From positions 1-26,870 of the IMG/VR virus record IMGVR_UViG_3300030107_004565: a stretch of DNA of 26,870 nt; one strand, 5' to 3'. This document shows, piece after piece, positions 16,660 to 23,252 of the stretch. The stretch's first letter is position 1. Each line of letters opens with the position of its first letter. The notes below the pieces were generated by a model, which did no database searches, was not told the origin of the DNA, and was given only the letters and a program-made list of their open reading frames with translations. Origin of the DNA: a virus. A program made the translations under genes and the position numbers.

Positions 16660-16884
16660 ATGGAAAAGATCAAAGCCCTACTGAAGAAACACGGTGTGAC
16701 AGTCTCCCTCGCGGGAGCCAGTCTCGTAATCGGAACCGCTTACGGTTCTTGTGTTCTTTCTCCTGACGCACCTTCTGCCCCGGAAGTGGCAGAAGTAGCG
16801 GAAGAGCCAAAACCAGAAGAAGCTCCCACTGAGGAAGCTCCGGAAGAAGCTCCCTCGGAGGAAGCTCCAGAGGTCGAAGAGTAG
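16660..16884 (+). CDS. signal-anchored Glu/Pro-rich protein, possible spanin component
   Basis: This encodes 74 aa from an ATG at 16660 with GGAG seven bases upstream; an in-frame GTG at 16651 has no better SD. Residues 1-9 are basic (MEKIKALLKK), residues 10-33 are hydrophobic (HGVTVSLAGASLVIGTAYGS) ending at Cys, and residues 35-74 are Glu/Pro/Ala-rich with EEAP repeats. It resembles a secreted or inner-membrane-anchored small protein. The Cys after GS could be a poor lipobox, but Tyr at -3 is unfavourable. Position after the cell-wall enzyme and Pro-rich character recall outer-membrane spanin (Rz1-like) proteins. That role is a guess. Confidence 0.5.
   Translation: MEKIKALLKKHGVTVSLAGASLVIGTAYGSCVLSPDAPSAPEVAEVAEEPKPEEAPTEEAPEEAPSEEAPEVEE
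16816..16869 (+). repeat. fourfold 12-base repeat encoding EEAP
   Basis: Four units of GA(A/G)GAAGCTCCN, at 16816, 16831, 16843 and 16858, encode Glu-Glu-Ala-Pro four times within the C-terminal half of the 74-aa protein. They are separated by 0 to 3 bases. This low-complexity acidic linker probably extends away from the membrane anchor. Confidence 0.85.
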
Positions 16885-16896
16885 TAGAGAAAAAGC

Positions 16897-16976
16897 GTGA
16901 TGGGGGAGGCCACAGCGTTGGGCTAAAGGCAAAGGAAGTGTGCCTGTTTTTACTTCCTCTCCCCCATCACTTTTCT
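16897..16976 (+). terminator. long-stem structured spacer with embedded terminator-like hairpin
   Basis: GTGATGGGGGAG at 16897-16908 pairs perfectly with CTCCCCCATCAC at 16959-16970, flanked by A-rich and TTTTCT arms. Inside, AGGAAGT (16933-16939) can pair with ACTTCCT (16952-16958), extending the long stem. Alternatively AGGCA (16927-16931) can pair with TGCCT (16941-16945), followed by GTTTTT (16946-16951), like a weak intrinsic terminator. The two inner pairings exclude each other. This spacer lies between the lysis genes and the 44-aa gene and may set how much late transcription continues. Structure is seen in the sequence; termination is inferred. Confidence 0.5.
16917..16927 (+). repeat. 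11-base repeat GTTGGGCTAAA, copy 1
   Basis: This motif lies in the loop of the long hairpin here and recurs exactly at 22991-23001, at the edge of another long hairpin next to the polymerase start. Both copies are outside genes and in the same orientation. Confidence 0.6.
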
Positions 16977-16989
16977 TAGGAGTTCAAGC

Positions 16990-17124
16990 ATGCCTTTCAA
17001 GAAAGTCGGTAAGAACAAGAACAAGTCTTCTTCAGGCAAGCTATACACGGACAAACAGAAGGCGCTGTACTACGCAACTAAAGGTTTTCAAGAGAAGGCC
17101 AAGAAAAAGAAGAAATCTAAGTGA
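16990..17124 (+). CDS. 44-aa Lys-rich small phage protein
   Basis: The ATG is preceded by TTAGGAG, eight bases upstream, and the gene ends with TGA at 17122-17124. The sequence starts MPFKKVGKNKNKSSSGKLYT, then DKQKALYYATKGF, then a run of Lys. I recall a similar small-protein pattern, M-P-(Y/F)-K-K-V-G...S-G-K/R...K-Q-hydrophobic-YYATKGF, from other phage genomes, where its function is unknown. It is the last rightward gene and overlaps the convergent ATPase gene by eight bases. The high Lys content suggests nucleic-acid or cell-envelope binding. Confidence 0.7.
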   Translation: MPFKKVGKNKNKSSSGKLYTDKQKALYYATKGFQEKAKKKKKSK

Positions 17125-18439
17125 CGTCTAAAGGATGTCCCGGGGTCCGGGAAATCTCGACGTAAGTCCAGTTAGCTCTTTTTCTCCCCTTGGGCCGAAG
17201 GGTCGTCATTAGGACAACCTGAGAGTCTGCTTTCTCCAATACGCCCATGGTCTTGGAGAGGGTATCAGCATCCCACATTCTATCGTCTACGACGATGAGA
17301 CTGTCTTTGTTACCCAGAGTAGCGGCAATCGCAGCGAGCACCCGAGCTTCTGTACTCCCCGAGAGAGCGGTGTGAATCTCATTCTCTCGTTCCAAGCCGA
17401 TTCGAAGCTGGAGGTCTGCTCCTACCTCAAACACGAACCTTTCTCCCTTGGGCAGGAACTTCCCAACAGCTTCTGCGAAGTTTCGAGCAGCAGCATCGAG
17501 CATCTCGAACATTATGTCCAACAGAGCTTCTTTTAGAGCCTTCAAGGAGTCCTGAAGACTCCGCGCTTTCTTCTCACCATTCCGGGCAGCATTCGCAGCA
17601 CGAGAAAGTCGTGTAGAAAGAAGGACTTCTGCATACTCAGCCTGAACATCAGGAGTAGGAGGAATCCGCTTGATGGCCTCATCTCCTCCCATGTAGTTCA
17701 CGAGGTGACGAAGTACATGACTGGCTTGGATGGTAGGATCTGCTCGATAATCGATGTAGAGCATCCGGATTAGGTCTCGGAGGAAGGCTCGTGATAGCCC
17801 CCTTCCTACTCCTTCGAGTTCTTCTCCACCGACAGACTGAAAAGAACCCAAAGACTCCAGGGCAATCTGTCCTGCTTTGATTACGCTGGACTGTTCCCGT
17901 TGGAACTTGCCCAAACGTGCCAGGGCGTCTGGAATACTCACCGCTCCACTAAGAAGAGGACACACAAGCACGAGAGCCTCGTGAAGTTCCTCATCAACGA
18001 GAGAAAGAAGGTCTCCGATTGGGACAGGAGAACAAATCTTGTTCCAGAAGAACTTTCCTTTGGTCTCGTTGTTCCCCGCCATCACTGCGTGCAACTCCGC
18101 TACGGAGAGAGACCCTCCCTCTGGTCCACCCCTCTTGGGCCGCTTCCCTCTTTCCAGTTCCCAGAAGCAGCACTCGCCATCATCCAACTCTGCGGTGACG
18201 ATTGCGGAGTTTGACACTTCTGGAATCAAAGCAGAAAGAAGAGACCCGTCTTTGATAGGCTTATCCCTATAGAGAAGACCAAAAGCACTCCCCGTTCGGG
18301 CAAGTTGAATCGACTCCGCGATTGCGCTCTTACCTGCCTCATTCGGGCCGATTAGAACTGTGTTCTTTCCCAGAGGGACTTCGTAGGGAGTCCCGTCCGG
18401 GCTCTTTACGTTCGAAATAACCTTTACTGCATGACTCAT
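17117..18439 (-). CDS. SMC/RecF-like ATPase with short body
   Basis: This encodes 440 aa from an ATG in a TAATG overlap, with AGGAG seven bases upstream. Residues 31-38 are a Walker A motif (GPNEAGKS) in the N-terminal setting typical of Rad50, RecF and SbcC. Residues 359-365 (LSGSTEA) resemble the ABC signature LSGGE. Residues 381-386 (LIVVDD) are Walker B with Asp where the catalytic Glu is usually found. Between them are only about 320 residues, some helical (about 270-330), so the long SMC coiled-coil and zinc hook are missing. It probably handles DNA ends or acts with the nuclease and recombination genes of this operon. Asp at the Walker B Glu position could make ATP hydrolysis slow. Confidence 0.75.
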   Translation of the reverse strand: MSHAVKVISNVKSPDGTPYEVPLGKNTVLIGPNEAGKSAIAESIQLARTGSAFGLLYRDKPIKDGSLLSALIPEVSNSAIVTAELDDGECCFWELERGKRPKRGGPEGGSLSVAELHAVMAGNNETKGKFFWNKICSPVPIGDLLSLVDEELHEALVLVCPLLSGAVSIPDALARLGKFQREQSSVIKAGQIALESLGSFQSVGGEELEGVGRGLSRAFLRDLIRMLYIDYRADPTIQASHVLRHLVNYMGGDEAIKRIPPTPDVQAEYAEVLLSTRLSRAANAARNGEKKARSLQDSLKALKEALLDIMFEMLDAAARNFAEAVGKFLPKGERFVFEVGADLQLRIGLERENEIHTALSGSTEARVLAAIAATLGNKDSLIVVDDRMWDADTLSKTMGVLEKADSQVVLMTTLRPKGRKRANWTYVEISRTPGHPLDVT

Positions 18440-18693
18440 TATTCCTCTCCTTTCTCAAAGAGTGATTCGTAGGTTCGAAGCAATGCTGCTCCATGAGCCC
18501 GGGTTGGAATAGAAGTTCCCTTCTTCCACCGAGCGATGCTTTGGACACTGGGGTTCATTCCAGAGAGATGCTCCCCACACTTCACTGCAATCAGTTCGTA
18601 GGACATCCCTTTCTCAAGCATGTGCTCTATGAAAGGGCCACAGTTTGTACGGAGGTTAGCAAGCTTCTCTATATCAAGAGGTTTTTTCGGCAT
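18439..18693 (-). CDS. small HTH DNA-binding protein
   Basis: This encodes 84 aa from an ATG at 18693, chosen because AAGGAG lies seven bases upstream; an upstream in-frame start at 18741 lies deep inside the previous gene without an SD. Residues 31-59 (SYELIAVKCGEH, then NPSVQSIARWKKG) look like a Cro/CI-type helix-turn-helix in which the second helix ends in a Trp-Lys-Lys-Gly turn. It is the only stand-alone regulator-like gene here. It sits near the end of the replication operon, 20 bases inside the preceding gene. It may control the switch from early to late transcription or act with the ATPase it overlaps. Confidence 0.65.
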   Translation of the reverse strand: MPKKPLDIEKLANLRTNCGPFIEHMLEKGMSYELIAVKCGEHLSGMNPSVQSIARWKKGTSIPTRAHGAALLRTYESLFEKGEE

Positions 18694-19147
18694 TAGAAGT
18701 CTCCTTATGTCCGAGTGGAAGTTCGAGTTGTTGAGGCTCACATCGAAATCCGCCCTGCCAATCCTCTACGTCGAAAGGATAGACTTGGGTGATTCGTTCG
18801 AGCTTCTCCTCGGAGAGCAAAAAGACAGGGCGGCCTGCCCGAACTGCCAGATCAACAATCTGAGCAGTCGCCCTGCCTACGGTGGTGCCGGGGACTACGA
18901 TGAAATCGTAGTAAGGCTTCCGAGTGATAGCGTGCTCTCTCCTCACGACACTCTTGGCCCAGACGTTCCAGTCTCCTCGACAGTTGATCCGAAAGTCGTC
19001 CCTTCCCGAGATGACCGACACTTTCAGATCCTTACCCGCACGCTCTCCCTTGGCACGGATAAACTCTCTTATTCTAATACTCGTCTGGGCGATAGTTTTC
19101 TCGTTCTCGCCTGACGGGTGTGCGTAAAATACTCTAATGTTTTTCAT
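18674..19147 (-). CDS. deoxyribosyltransferase/SLOG-like conserved phage protein
   Basis: This encodes 157 aa with AAGGAAG six bases before the ATG. It starts with a strand (IRVFYAHPSG), has VSVISGRDDF in the middle, and then YYDFIVVPGTTVGRATAQIV followed by DLAVRAGRPVFLL. Strand, 'hydrophobic-V-P-G-T-x-x-G-x-A', helix, 'G-(R/K)-P-V' is the pattern of the nucleoside 2-deoxyribosyltransferase-like and LOG/SLOG Rossmann-type folds that bind nucleotides. A Glu in the usual catalytic site is not clearly identifiable. It could act in nucleotide salvage or modification, or sense a nucleotide signal. It overlaps the genes on both sides, so it belongs to the operon. Confidence 0.55.
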   Translation of the reverse strand: MKNIRVFYAHPSGENEKTIAQTSIRIREFIRAKGERAGKDLKVSVISGRDDFRINCRGDWNVWAKSVVRREHAITRKPYYDFIVVPGTTVGRATAQIVDLAVRAGRPVFLLSEEKLERITQVYPFDVEDWQGGFRCEPQQLELPLGHKETSNAEKTS

Positions 19148-20463
19148 GCTTCACTTCCTTTCACTCGAATAGTTGCAACTGCGGTGGGAAGCCCCCACCC
19201 GAAAGCTTCTTCCCTCCCCGGGGCTGAGACGCACTCCAACTCAATCTCTGATCCCCAGCCTTCCTCTTCCCGGATTTGAGAAATGAGGGGAGCTTCGTTC
19301 GCTGAGTCGATGGGAGTAACGAAGGTTCCGTCTGACTGCTCTTCGTATTTGCCAATACGGTGCGTGGTGATGTTCATGTACTCAGAACGATTCTCATCAT
19401 CATAGGAGCCCATTGTTTCGTGTGCCTTCCAAGCAGCGATTGTCATGGGCTTTATGTCCAAGACTTTCGCAGCCTCCTCGCATGAGTACATTCCCGAACC
19501 GACAAGTTCTATTGCGATGCGTCGAACACTGGTTTCTTCCTCTCCCTTGAGAAGGGAAAACATCCGCATGAACTGTCTGGAGAAAGTCGCATGCTGAGTG
19601 AGGATCTTCTCTACTGTTGCCCAGGTTTTCTCTTCTTTAGAGACGATAAACCCGACTGTATAAAATGGAGTTCCGTTACCGTGTTTCGTTCGTGATTGGT
19701 ATGTTGTTATCAACACTGGTCTTATCTGGAATCCATGGTATCCAAGACAAGCATTCAGGACCTCATGAATCACACTGACTCTTGCCATAGCAAGACCCAA
19801 TCCAGTCAGGTTCTTCCCTGACGGAGAGTACAGACGAAGAGCCTTTCGACCCCTTGATCTTTGTTCTACAGGAAAGTGAGTACGGACTTTCTTAGCTCCG
19901 ACCTTAATCATCTTTCTGGGATCAAAGGGCCTTTTTGTGTTCAAGAAATGAGCGCCTATCCAATGCTTCCGTTTTATGCAGAAGGCTCGATGGTCTCGCA
20001 ACTCCCGGGAAGACACATCAGGAAGGAGCTTCTTCTTGCTCTCTTTACCGAACTCTCTTCCCTTCAGCATCGTAATGGCGATATAGGACGTATCTTCCCC
20101 GTTGAGCATCACCTCTTTGATTGTGCAGAGATTCTCAAGAGATAGTCCATTACAGAAGTCCAGGTGGGCTGCATTGTAGGAGAGATCTTTGCAGACTTCT
20201 GCCACATCTCCCTGAATCGTTTGGACGTTCGGATATAGTTCCTGGCAATACTCGGCTGCATCCTTTGCGATATCAACCGCAATGATTTTCTCTGGCTCGA
20301 CTTTCAAGCCCTTTAGGGTGCTGATGTCGCCTCCGTGTCCTGCCAGGGTGAGGATTCCCTCGCATTCCTTTTTGAGCATTTGCATCCAGATCGCGGCCTG
20401 CATCCACAGATGTGCTCGGTTTGCCTTTTTTCCCAGGCTGTCTCCTTTATAGGTACTGTCCAT
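19144..20463 (-). CDS. SAM-methyltransferase-like protein with C-terminal HTH
   Basis: This encodes 439 aa; its SD (AAAGGAG) overlaps the polymerase stop. Residues 36-50 (EGILTLAGHGGDISTL) resemble the SAM-binding loop, residues 61-66 (IAVDIA) the acidic strand, 85-87 GDV, and 99-107 (AHLDFCNGL) the motif IV position. The DNA-methylase DPPY/NPPY motif is absent, so an adenine or N4-cytosine DNA methylase is unlikely. Residues 313-348 (SVRRIAIELVGSGMYSCEEA then AKVLDIKPMTIAAWKAHE) look like a helix-turn-helix. The combination suggests a DNA-associated enzyme or a regulator on a methyltransferase scaffold. The substrate is unknown. Confidence 0.55.
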   Translation of the reverse strand: MDSTYKGDSLGKKANRAHLWMQAAIWMQMLKKECEGILTLAGHGGDISTLKGLKVEPEKIIAVDIAKDAAEYCQELYPNVQTIQGDVAEVCKDLSYNAAHLDFCNGLSLENLCTIKEVMLNGEDTSYIAITMLKGREFGKESKKKLLPDVSSRELRDHRAFCIKRKHWIGAHFLNTKRPFDPRKMIKVGAKKVRTHFPVEQRSRGRKALRLYSPSGKNLTGLGLAMARVSVIHEVLNACLGYHGFQIRPVLITTYQSRTKHGNGTPFYTVGFIVSKEEKTWATVEKILTQHATFSRQFMRMFSLLKGEEETSVRRIAIELVGSGMYSCEEAAKVLDIKPMTIAAWKAHETMGSYDDENRSEYMNITTHRIGKYEEQSDGTFVTPIDSANEAPLISQIREEEGWGSEIELECVSAPGREEAFGWGLPTAVATIRVKGSEA

Positions 20464-20473
20464 GTTGACTCCT

Positions 20474-22987
20474 TTAGACTTCGCTCCAGCGATTACCGAT
20501 GTCTGCTCCAGCGGTGTAATCGAGGAGAGGGTTCACTTTCCTGCGTCGGTTCATGGCCTGTTCCAGAACTTCCGCAGCAAACTCTGCTTCCCCCTCGGGC
20601 ACCTCTAAGTAGAGAGCATCGTGGCCGTGATTGATGAGCCACTCCACAGGGAGAGTTTCTTTCGGGGGATTGATTGCTTCTGTCGCGAACCAATCTTGAA
20701 CCCCGTAAATAAGTTCGAGCATTGCCTCATTCACAATCACCACCCCTCCTGACTGGATGGGGTGATTTACAAGCTCGTTGATTTTGTCTTCATTTCTGAA
20801 GTAGCGGCGACGATCCCAAAGGGAGTCACCGATGAATCCTTCTTTCCGGTAGCGAGTTTCAATCATTCGCCACCATTTCGGGATCTCGGGATCTGCTCTC
20901 TTCAGTCCTTCGACGACTTGACGGACGTCTTCAACCGTAAGGTGAGAGTAGAGGAGGTTTCCTTCGTCGTCTTCGACTGAAACGATTTGCTCGTGGATTC
21001 GCTTAGTAGAAGCGGCATACTGCCAAGCGTACCGGGTGTTTTTTGTGATGTCTCGGGTTGCTTTGAAGGTCGCCTTGCCCTTCTCCTTACGATCACTGGG
21101 AGCCCCGTCGAGTTTCCAGATTCCTTTGCCATATACGATCTCCATTGTTTCGTTGTGTGGATCAAGTCCCTCTCGAATAACTCGAAGGGAATGCTTTGCT
21201 CGGGCTTCCTCTGCGATAAGCCGCAGTTCAAGCTGGTCCATGTCTGCGCCGATGAGCACACACCCCTTCCGGGCAACAAAGATGTCCCGCAAACTATAAG
21301 GGATGTTCTGTGCATTCGGGTTGCTTGAAGAGTATCTTCCCGTAGCGGGGAGCCTGTTGTAGCTGGGATGAATCCGAGTGATTTGCTTCTCAATCAGAGG
21401 TCGGATGTATGTGCCCAGGAGTTTGGTGACTTTTCGATAAGTCCGAACCGACCGAAGAAACGCGACTCGGTGCTCCTCCAATCCGTAATGAACAATCATC
21501 GTGCGGAGAGTTTCGTCATCCGTGGAAGGGTCTCCAGTCTTCTCAGAGTAATGATGAGGAGCGAGGCCCCACTCAGAGAAGAGAAGATTTGCCATCTGTC
21601 GGGTGCTTTGGGGATTGAATCCCTCGCCTACGATGTCTTGGCAGCGTCGGAGATGAATCTTTGCTTCCGTATCCAACCTGACCAAATGTTCAGTAGCCTT
21701 CCCGAGGTCAACTCCCATGCCTACGCTTTCCATCGTAGCGCCCAAGGATTGAAGCATGTGTTCCCGAGGAAGGAGATGTTGCTGGCTTCGCTTCTTCACA
21801 TCCCGGGCAAGAGGCTTCGTGATTCGAGCCGTGACGCATACATCCTTTCCGCAGTAGATATGCAGTTCTTCGTCTGTCTTAGCCTGAACCGCCGTGTGGT
21901 CTGCCTTCCATGCTTCTGGGTTGTCTGTATAAAAAGAACCGACAAACCCCAGGTTATGAGGAAGTTCGTTGTCTGCGAGAAGATGAAGAAGGATCGTATC
22001 GCAGGTGAGATTGGGGGTGATCCCCAGCCAGGACTCTACGCAAAGACGATCATATTGTCCTGCATTATGTCCAATAAGAGGAATCTGCGGATCCAGGAAG
22101 AACTTCTTTAGGGAGTTTTCGAGTTTCTCAATCTCACCCAAACTGGCTAAGTAACTCCCATCGATAGATCGAATCTCGACAACGACCGCTTCTTCCTCTG
22201 TTCCCAGACCTACACACCTGACGTTCGCGGTCATGGGGTCAATGCCGTCTGTCTCCAAGTCATAGGCAACCGGAGACTTATTTGCTCTCCACCGGGCAAT
22301 GAAGTTCTCCAGAACTTCTACATCGGCTGTGCGAGTAATCTTAGGCTCGGGCCAGTCCAGCGTTCCTGAGAAGAAGCGAAATGCTTTTCGCAGGTCATGA
22401 CGAAACACTTCTCGATAGGCTGCTTGTCTCAGCACCCAAGCTGGGTGCATCGTATATCCAACCTCCAAGATCACATCTGGATCCCAGGGGGCTATCACAA
22501 GTTCGCACCCTCCTCGGATGTTCATGATGGAGACATCTCCCCCTCGGATTGCTCTCGCTGCTGTCTTACCCAGGCAAATGATGCGTTTGATTCCGGTGGC
22601 TTTCAGTTCCTCATAGAGGAGAGTCTTGCAGGCATCCACGGGTCGAAGGAGCTTTACAGCTTCTTCTCCTTTCTCCCGGGCCTTCTTCTCCCTTCTCCGA
22701 TTGATTCGAGAAACCTGAATGTTGACTGCTTCCAGGTCATTCTTAGGAGGACGACATCGAACAGTGTTCGCGATGTAGCACTTGTCCCGAGGAATGTTTA
22801 GAGCATTGAGAGCAGCTTGGAGTTCCAGACCACTTGGACCGACAAAGGGTCTCCCCTCAACAGTCTCGTGCATTCCAGGTGAGTCTCCCAGAATGATCAC
22901 ACGATCATCATCGTGCGCTTCGGATAGCACTGGGGCAGCGGCACCGCCCTGGTTTAGGGCGCAGTTTTTACAGATTGGGTAGAGCAT
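20474..22987 (-). CDS. uracil-DNA glycosylase / DNA polymerase I fusion
   Basis: This encodes 837 aa and is the replicative polymerase candidate. Residues 1-205 form a family 4-type UDG domain: Fe-S cysteines C6, C9, C78 and C120, GDSPG at 34-38, GRPFVGPSG at 45-53, and HPAWVLR at 181-187. Residues 238-395 are a 3'-5' exonuclease with D243/E245, H307-N308 with D313, and Y378...D382. Residues 535-837 are the family A polymerase core: motif A D582...E587-L-R, motif B R645...K649...Y653...Y657, and motif C H789-D790. There is no 5'-3' nuclease domain. An in-frame TAG lies 12 bases before the ATG, so the start is fixed. No Shine-Dalgarno is present. Confidence 0.93.
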   Translation of the reverse strand: MLYPICKNCALNQGGAAAPVLSEAHDDDRVIILGDSPGMHETVEGRPFVGPSGLELQAALNALNIPRDKCYIANTVRCRPPKNDLEAVNIQVSRINRRREKKAREKGEEAVKLLRPVDACKTLLYEELKATGIKRIICLGKTAARAIRGGDVSIMNIRGGCELVIAPWDPDVILEVGYTMHPAWVLRQAAYREVFRHDLRKAFRFFSGTLDWPEPKITRTADVEVLENFIARWRANKSPVAYDLETDGIDPMTANVRCVGLGTEEEAVVVEIRSIDGSYLASLGEIEKLENSLKKFFLDPQIPLIGHNAGQYDRLCVESWLGITPNLTCDTILLHLLADNELPHNLGFVGSFYTDNPEAWKADHTAVQAKTDEELHIYCGKDVCVTARITKPLARDVKKRSQQHLLPREHMLQSLGATMESVGMGVDLGKATEHLVRLDTEAKIHLRRCQDIVGEGFNPQSTRQMANLLFSEWGLAPHHYSEKTGDPSTDDETLRTMIVHYGLEEHRVAFLRSVRTYRKVTKLLGTYIRPLIEKQITRIHPSYNRLPATGRYSSSNPNAQNIPYSLRDIFVARKGCVLIGADMDQLELRLIAEEARAKHSLRVIREGLDPHNETMEIVYGKGIWKLDGAPSDRKEKGKATFKATRDITKNTRYAWQYAASTKRIHEQIVSVEDDEGNLLYSHLTVEDVRQVVEGLKRADPEIPKWWRMIETRYRKEGFIGDSLWDRRRYFRNEDKINELVNHPIQSGGVVIVNEAMLELIYGVQDWFATEAINPPKETLPVEWLINHGHDALYLEVPEGEAEFAAEVLEQAMNRRRKVNPLLDYTAGADIGNRWSEV

Positions 22988-22990
22988 AAT

Positions 22991-23001
22991 GTTGGGCTAA
23001 A
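22991..23001 (+). repeat. 11-base repeat GTTGGGCTAAA, copy 2
   Basis: This is an exact second copy of the motif at 16917-16927. On the minus strand it reads TTTAGCCCAAC and lies immediately before the polymerase ATG, where a Shine-Dalgarno would be expected. Confidence 0.6.
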
Positions 23002-23004
23002 AGA

Positions 23005-23079
23005 TGGAGGTGGTGGGCCCTGGTACACGAAACCTGCGGGCGGATGCCCATAAATAGTTAGTGAATCCCACCACCTCCA
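23005..23079 (-). promoter_or_regulatory. 13-bp stem enclosing a branched loop upstream of the polymerase gene
   Basis: TGGAGGTGGTGGG at 23005-23017 pairs perfectly with CCCACCACCTCCA at 23067-23079. In the minus-strand RNA the enclosed 49 bases can form GGGC-AUCC-GCCC and GGU-ACC hairpins, giving a branched shape. The 5' arm holds the only GGAGG near the polymerase gene, buried in the stem. This may regulate translation or be a processed small RNA. It belongs to the 265-base spacer 22988-23252, which has no convincing gene. Confidence 0.55.
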
Positions 23080-23088
23080 GGAAAGGGA

Positions 23089-23150
23089 GAGCCACCGTTC
23101 ATATTTTCTGAACACCCCATCATGATTCGTGAGTGGGCGAACGGTGACTC
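23089..23150 (-). promoter_or_regulatory. 12-bp hairpin with minus-strand-specific G-U pair
   Basis: GAGCCACCGTTC at 23089-23100 pairs with GAACGGTGACTC at 23139-23150. The single non-Watson-Crick position is C opposite A on the plus strand but G-U on the minus strand, so the stem is complete only in minus-strand RNA. The loop is 38 bases. It is the middle of three hairpins between the SSB-like and polymerase genes. Confidence 0.55.
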
Positions 23151-23204
23151 ATAAGGGTAAGGCATCTATTTGACCACGGACATGCCTTCCTGCTCCGCCG
23201 TCTT

Positions 23205-23248
23205 CATGAGAAGAGAAACATGGGTTAGAAAAAGTTTCTCATCTCATG
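23205..23248 (-). promoter_or_regulatory. 15-bp hairpin just after the SSB-like gene
   Basis: CATGAGAAGAGAAAC at 23205-23219 pairs with GTTTCTCATCTCATG at 23234-23248, with one central mismatch and a 14-base loop containing a run of five A (U on the minus transcript). It begins five bases after the SSB-like stop. It could slow the polymerase or protect the 3' end of the upstream mRNA. No U-run follows the stem, so it is not a standard intrinsic terminator. Confidence 0.55.
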
Positions 23249-23252
23249 CAAG

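Noticed and set aside
16660-16884. Firm lipoprotein call for the 74-aa protein
   Set aside because: The residue three before the Cys is Tyr rather than Leu/Val/Ile, so the lipobox is weak. Kept only as signal-anchored with a possible spanin role.
17139-17151. CCCGG-GGT-CCGGG hairpin as terminator between the convergent blocks
   Set aside because: Only five base pairs, no U-run in either direction, and it lies inside the coding end of the ATPase gene.
21368-22111. Plus-strand open frame of 247 codons
   Set aside because: It is antisense to the well-supported polymerase gene. Its translation is Cys/Ser/Leu-rich with no motif and no SD.
22966-23049. Possible 27-codon leader peptide starting within the hairpin before the polymerase gene (minus strand)
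   Set aside because: The GGAGG is about 22 bases from its ATG, too far, and the reading frame shows no composition bias. Probably chance.
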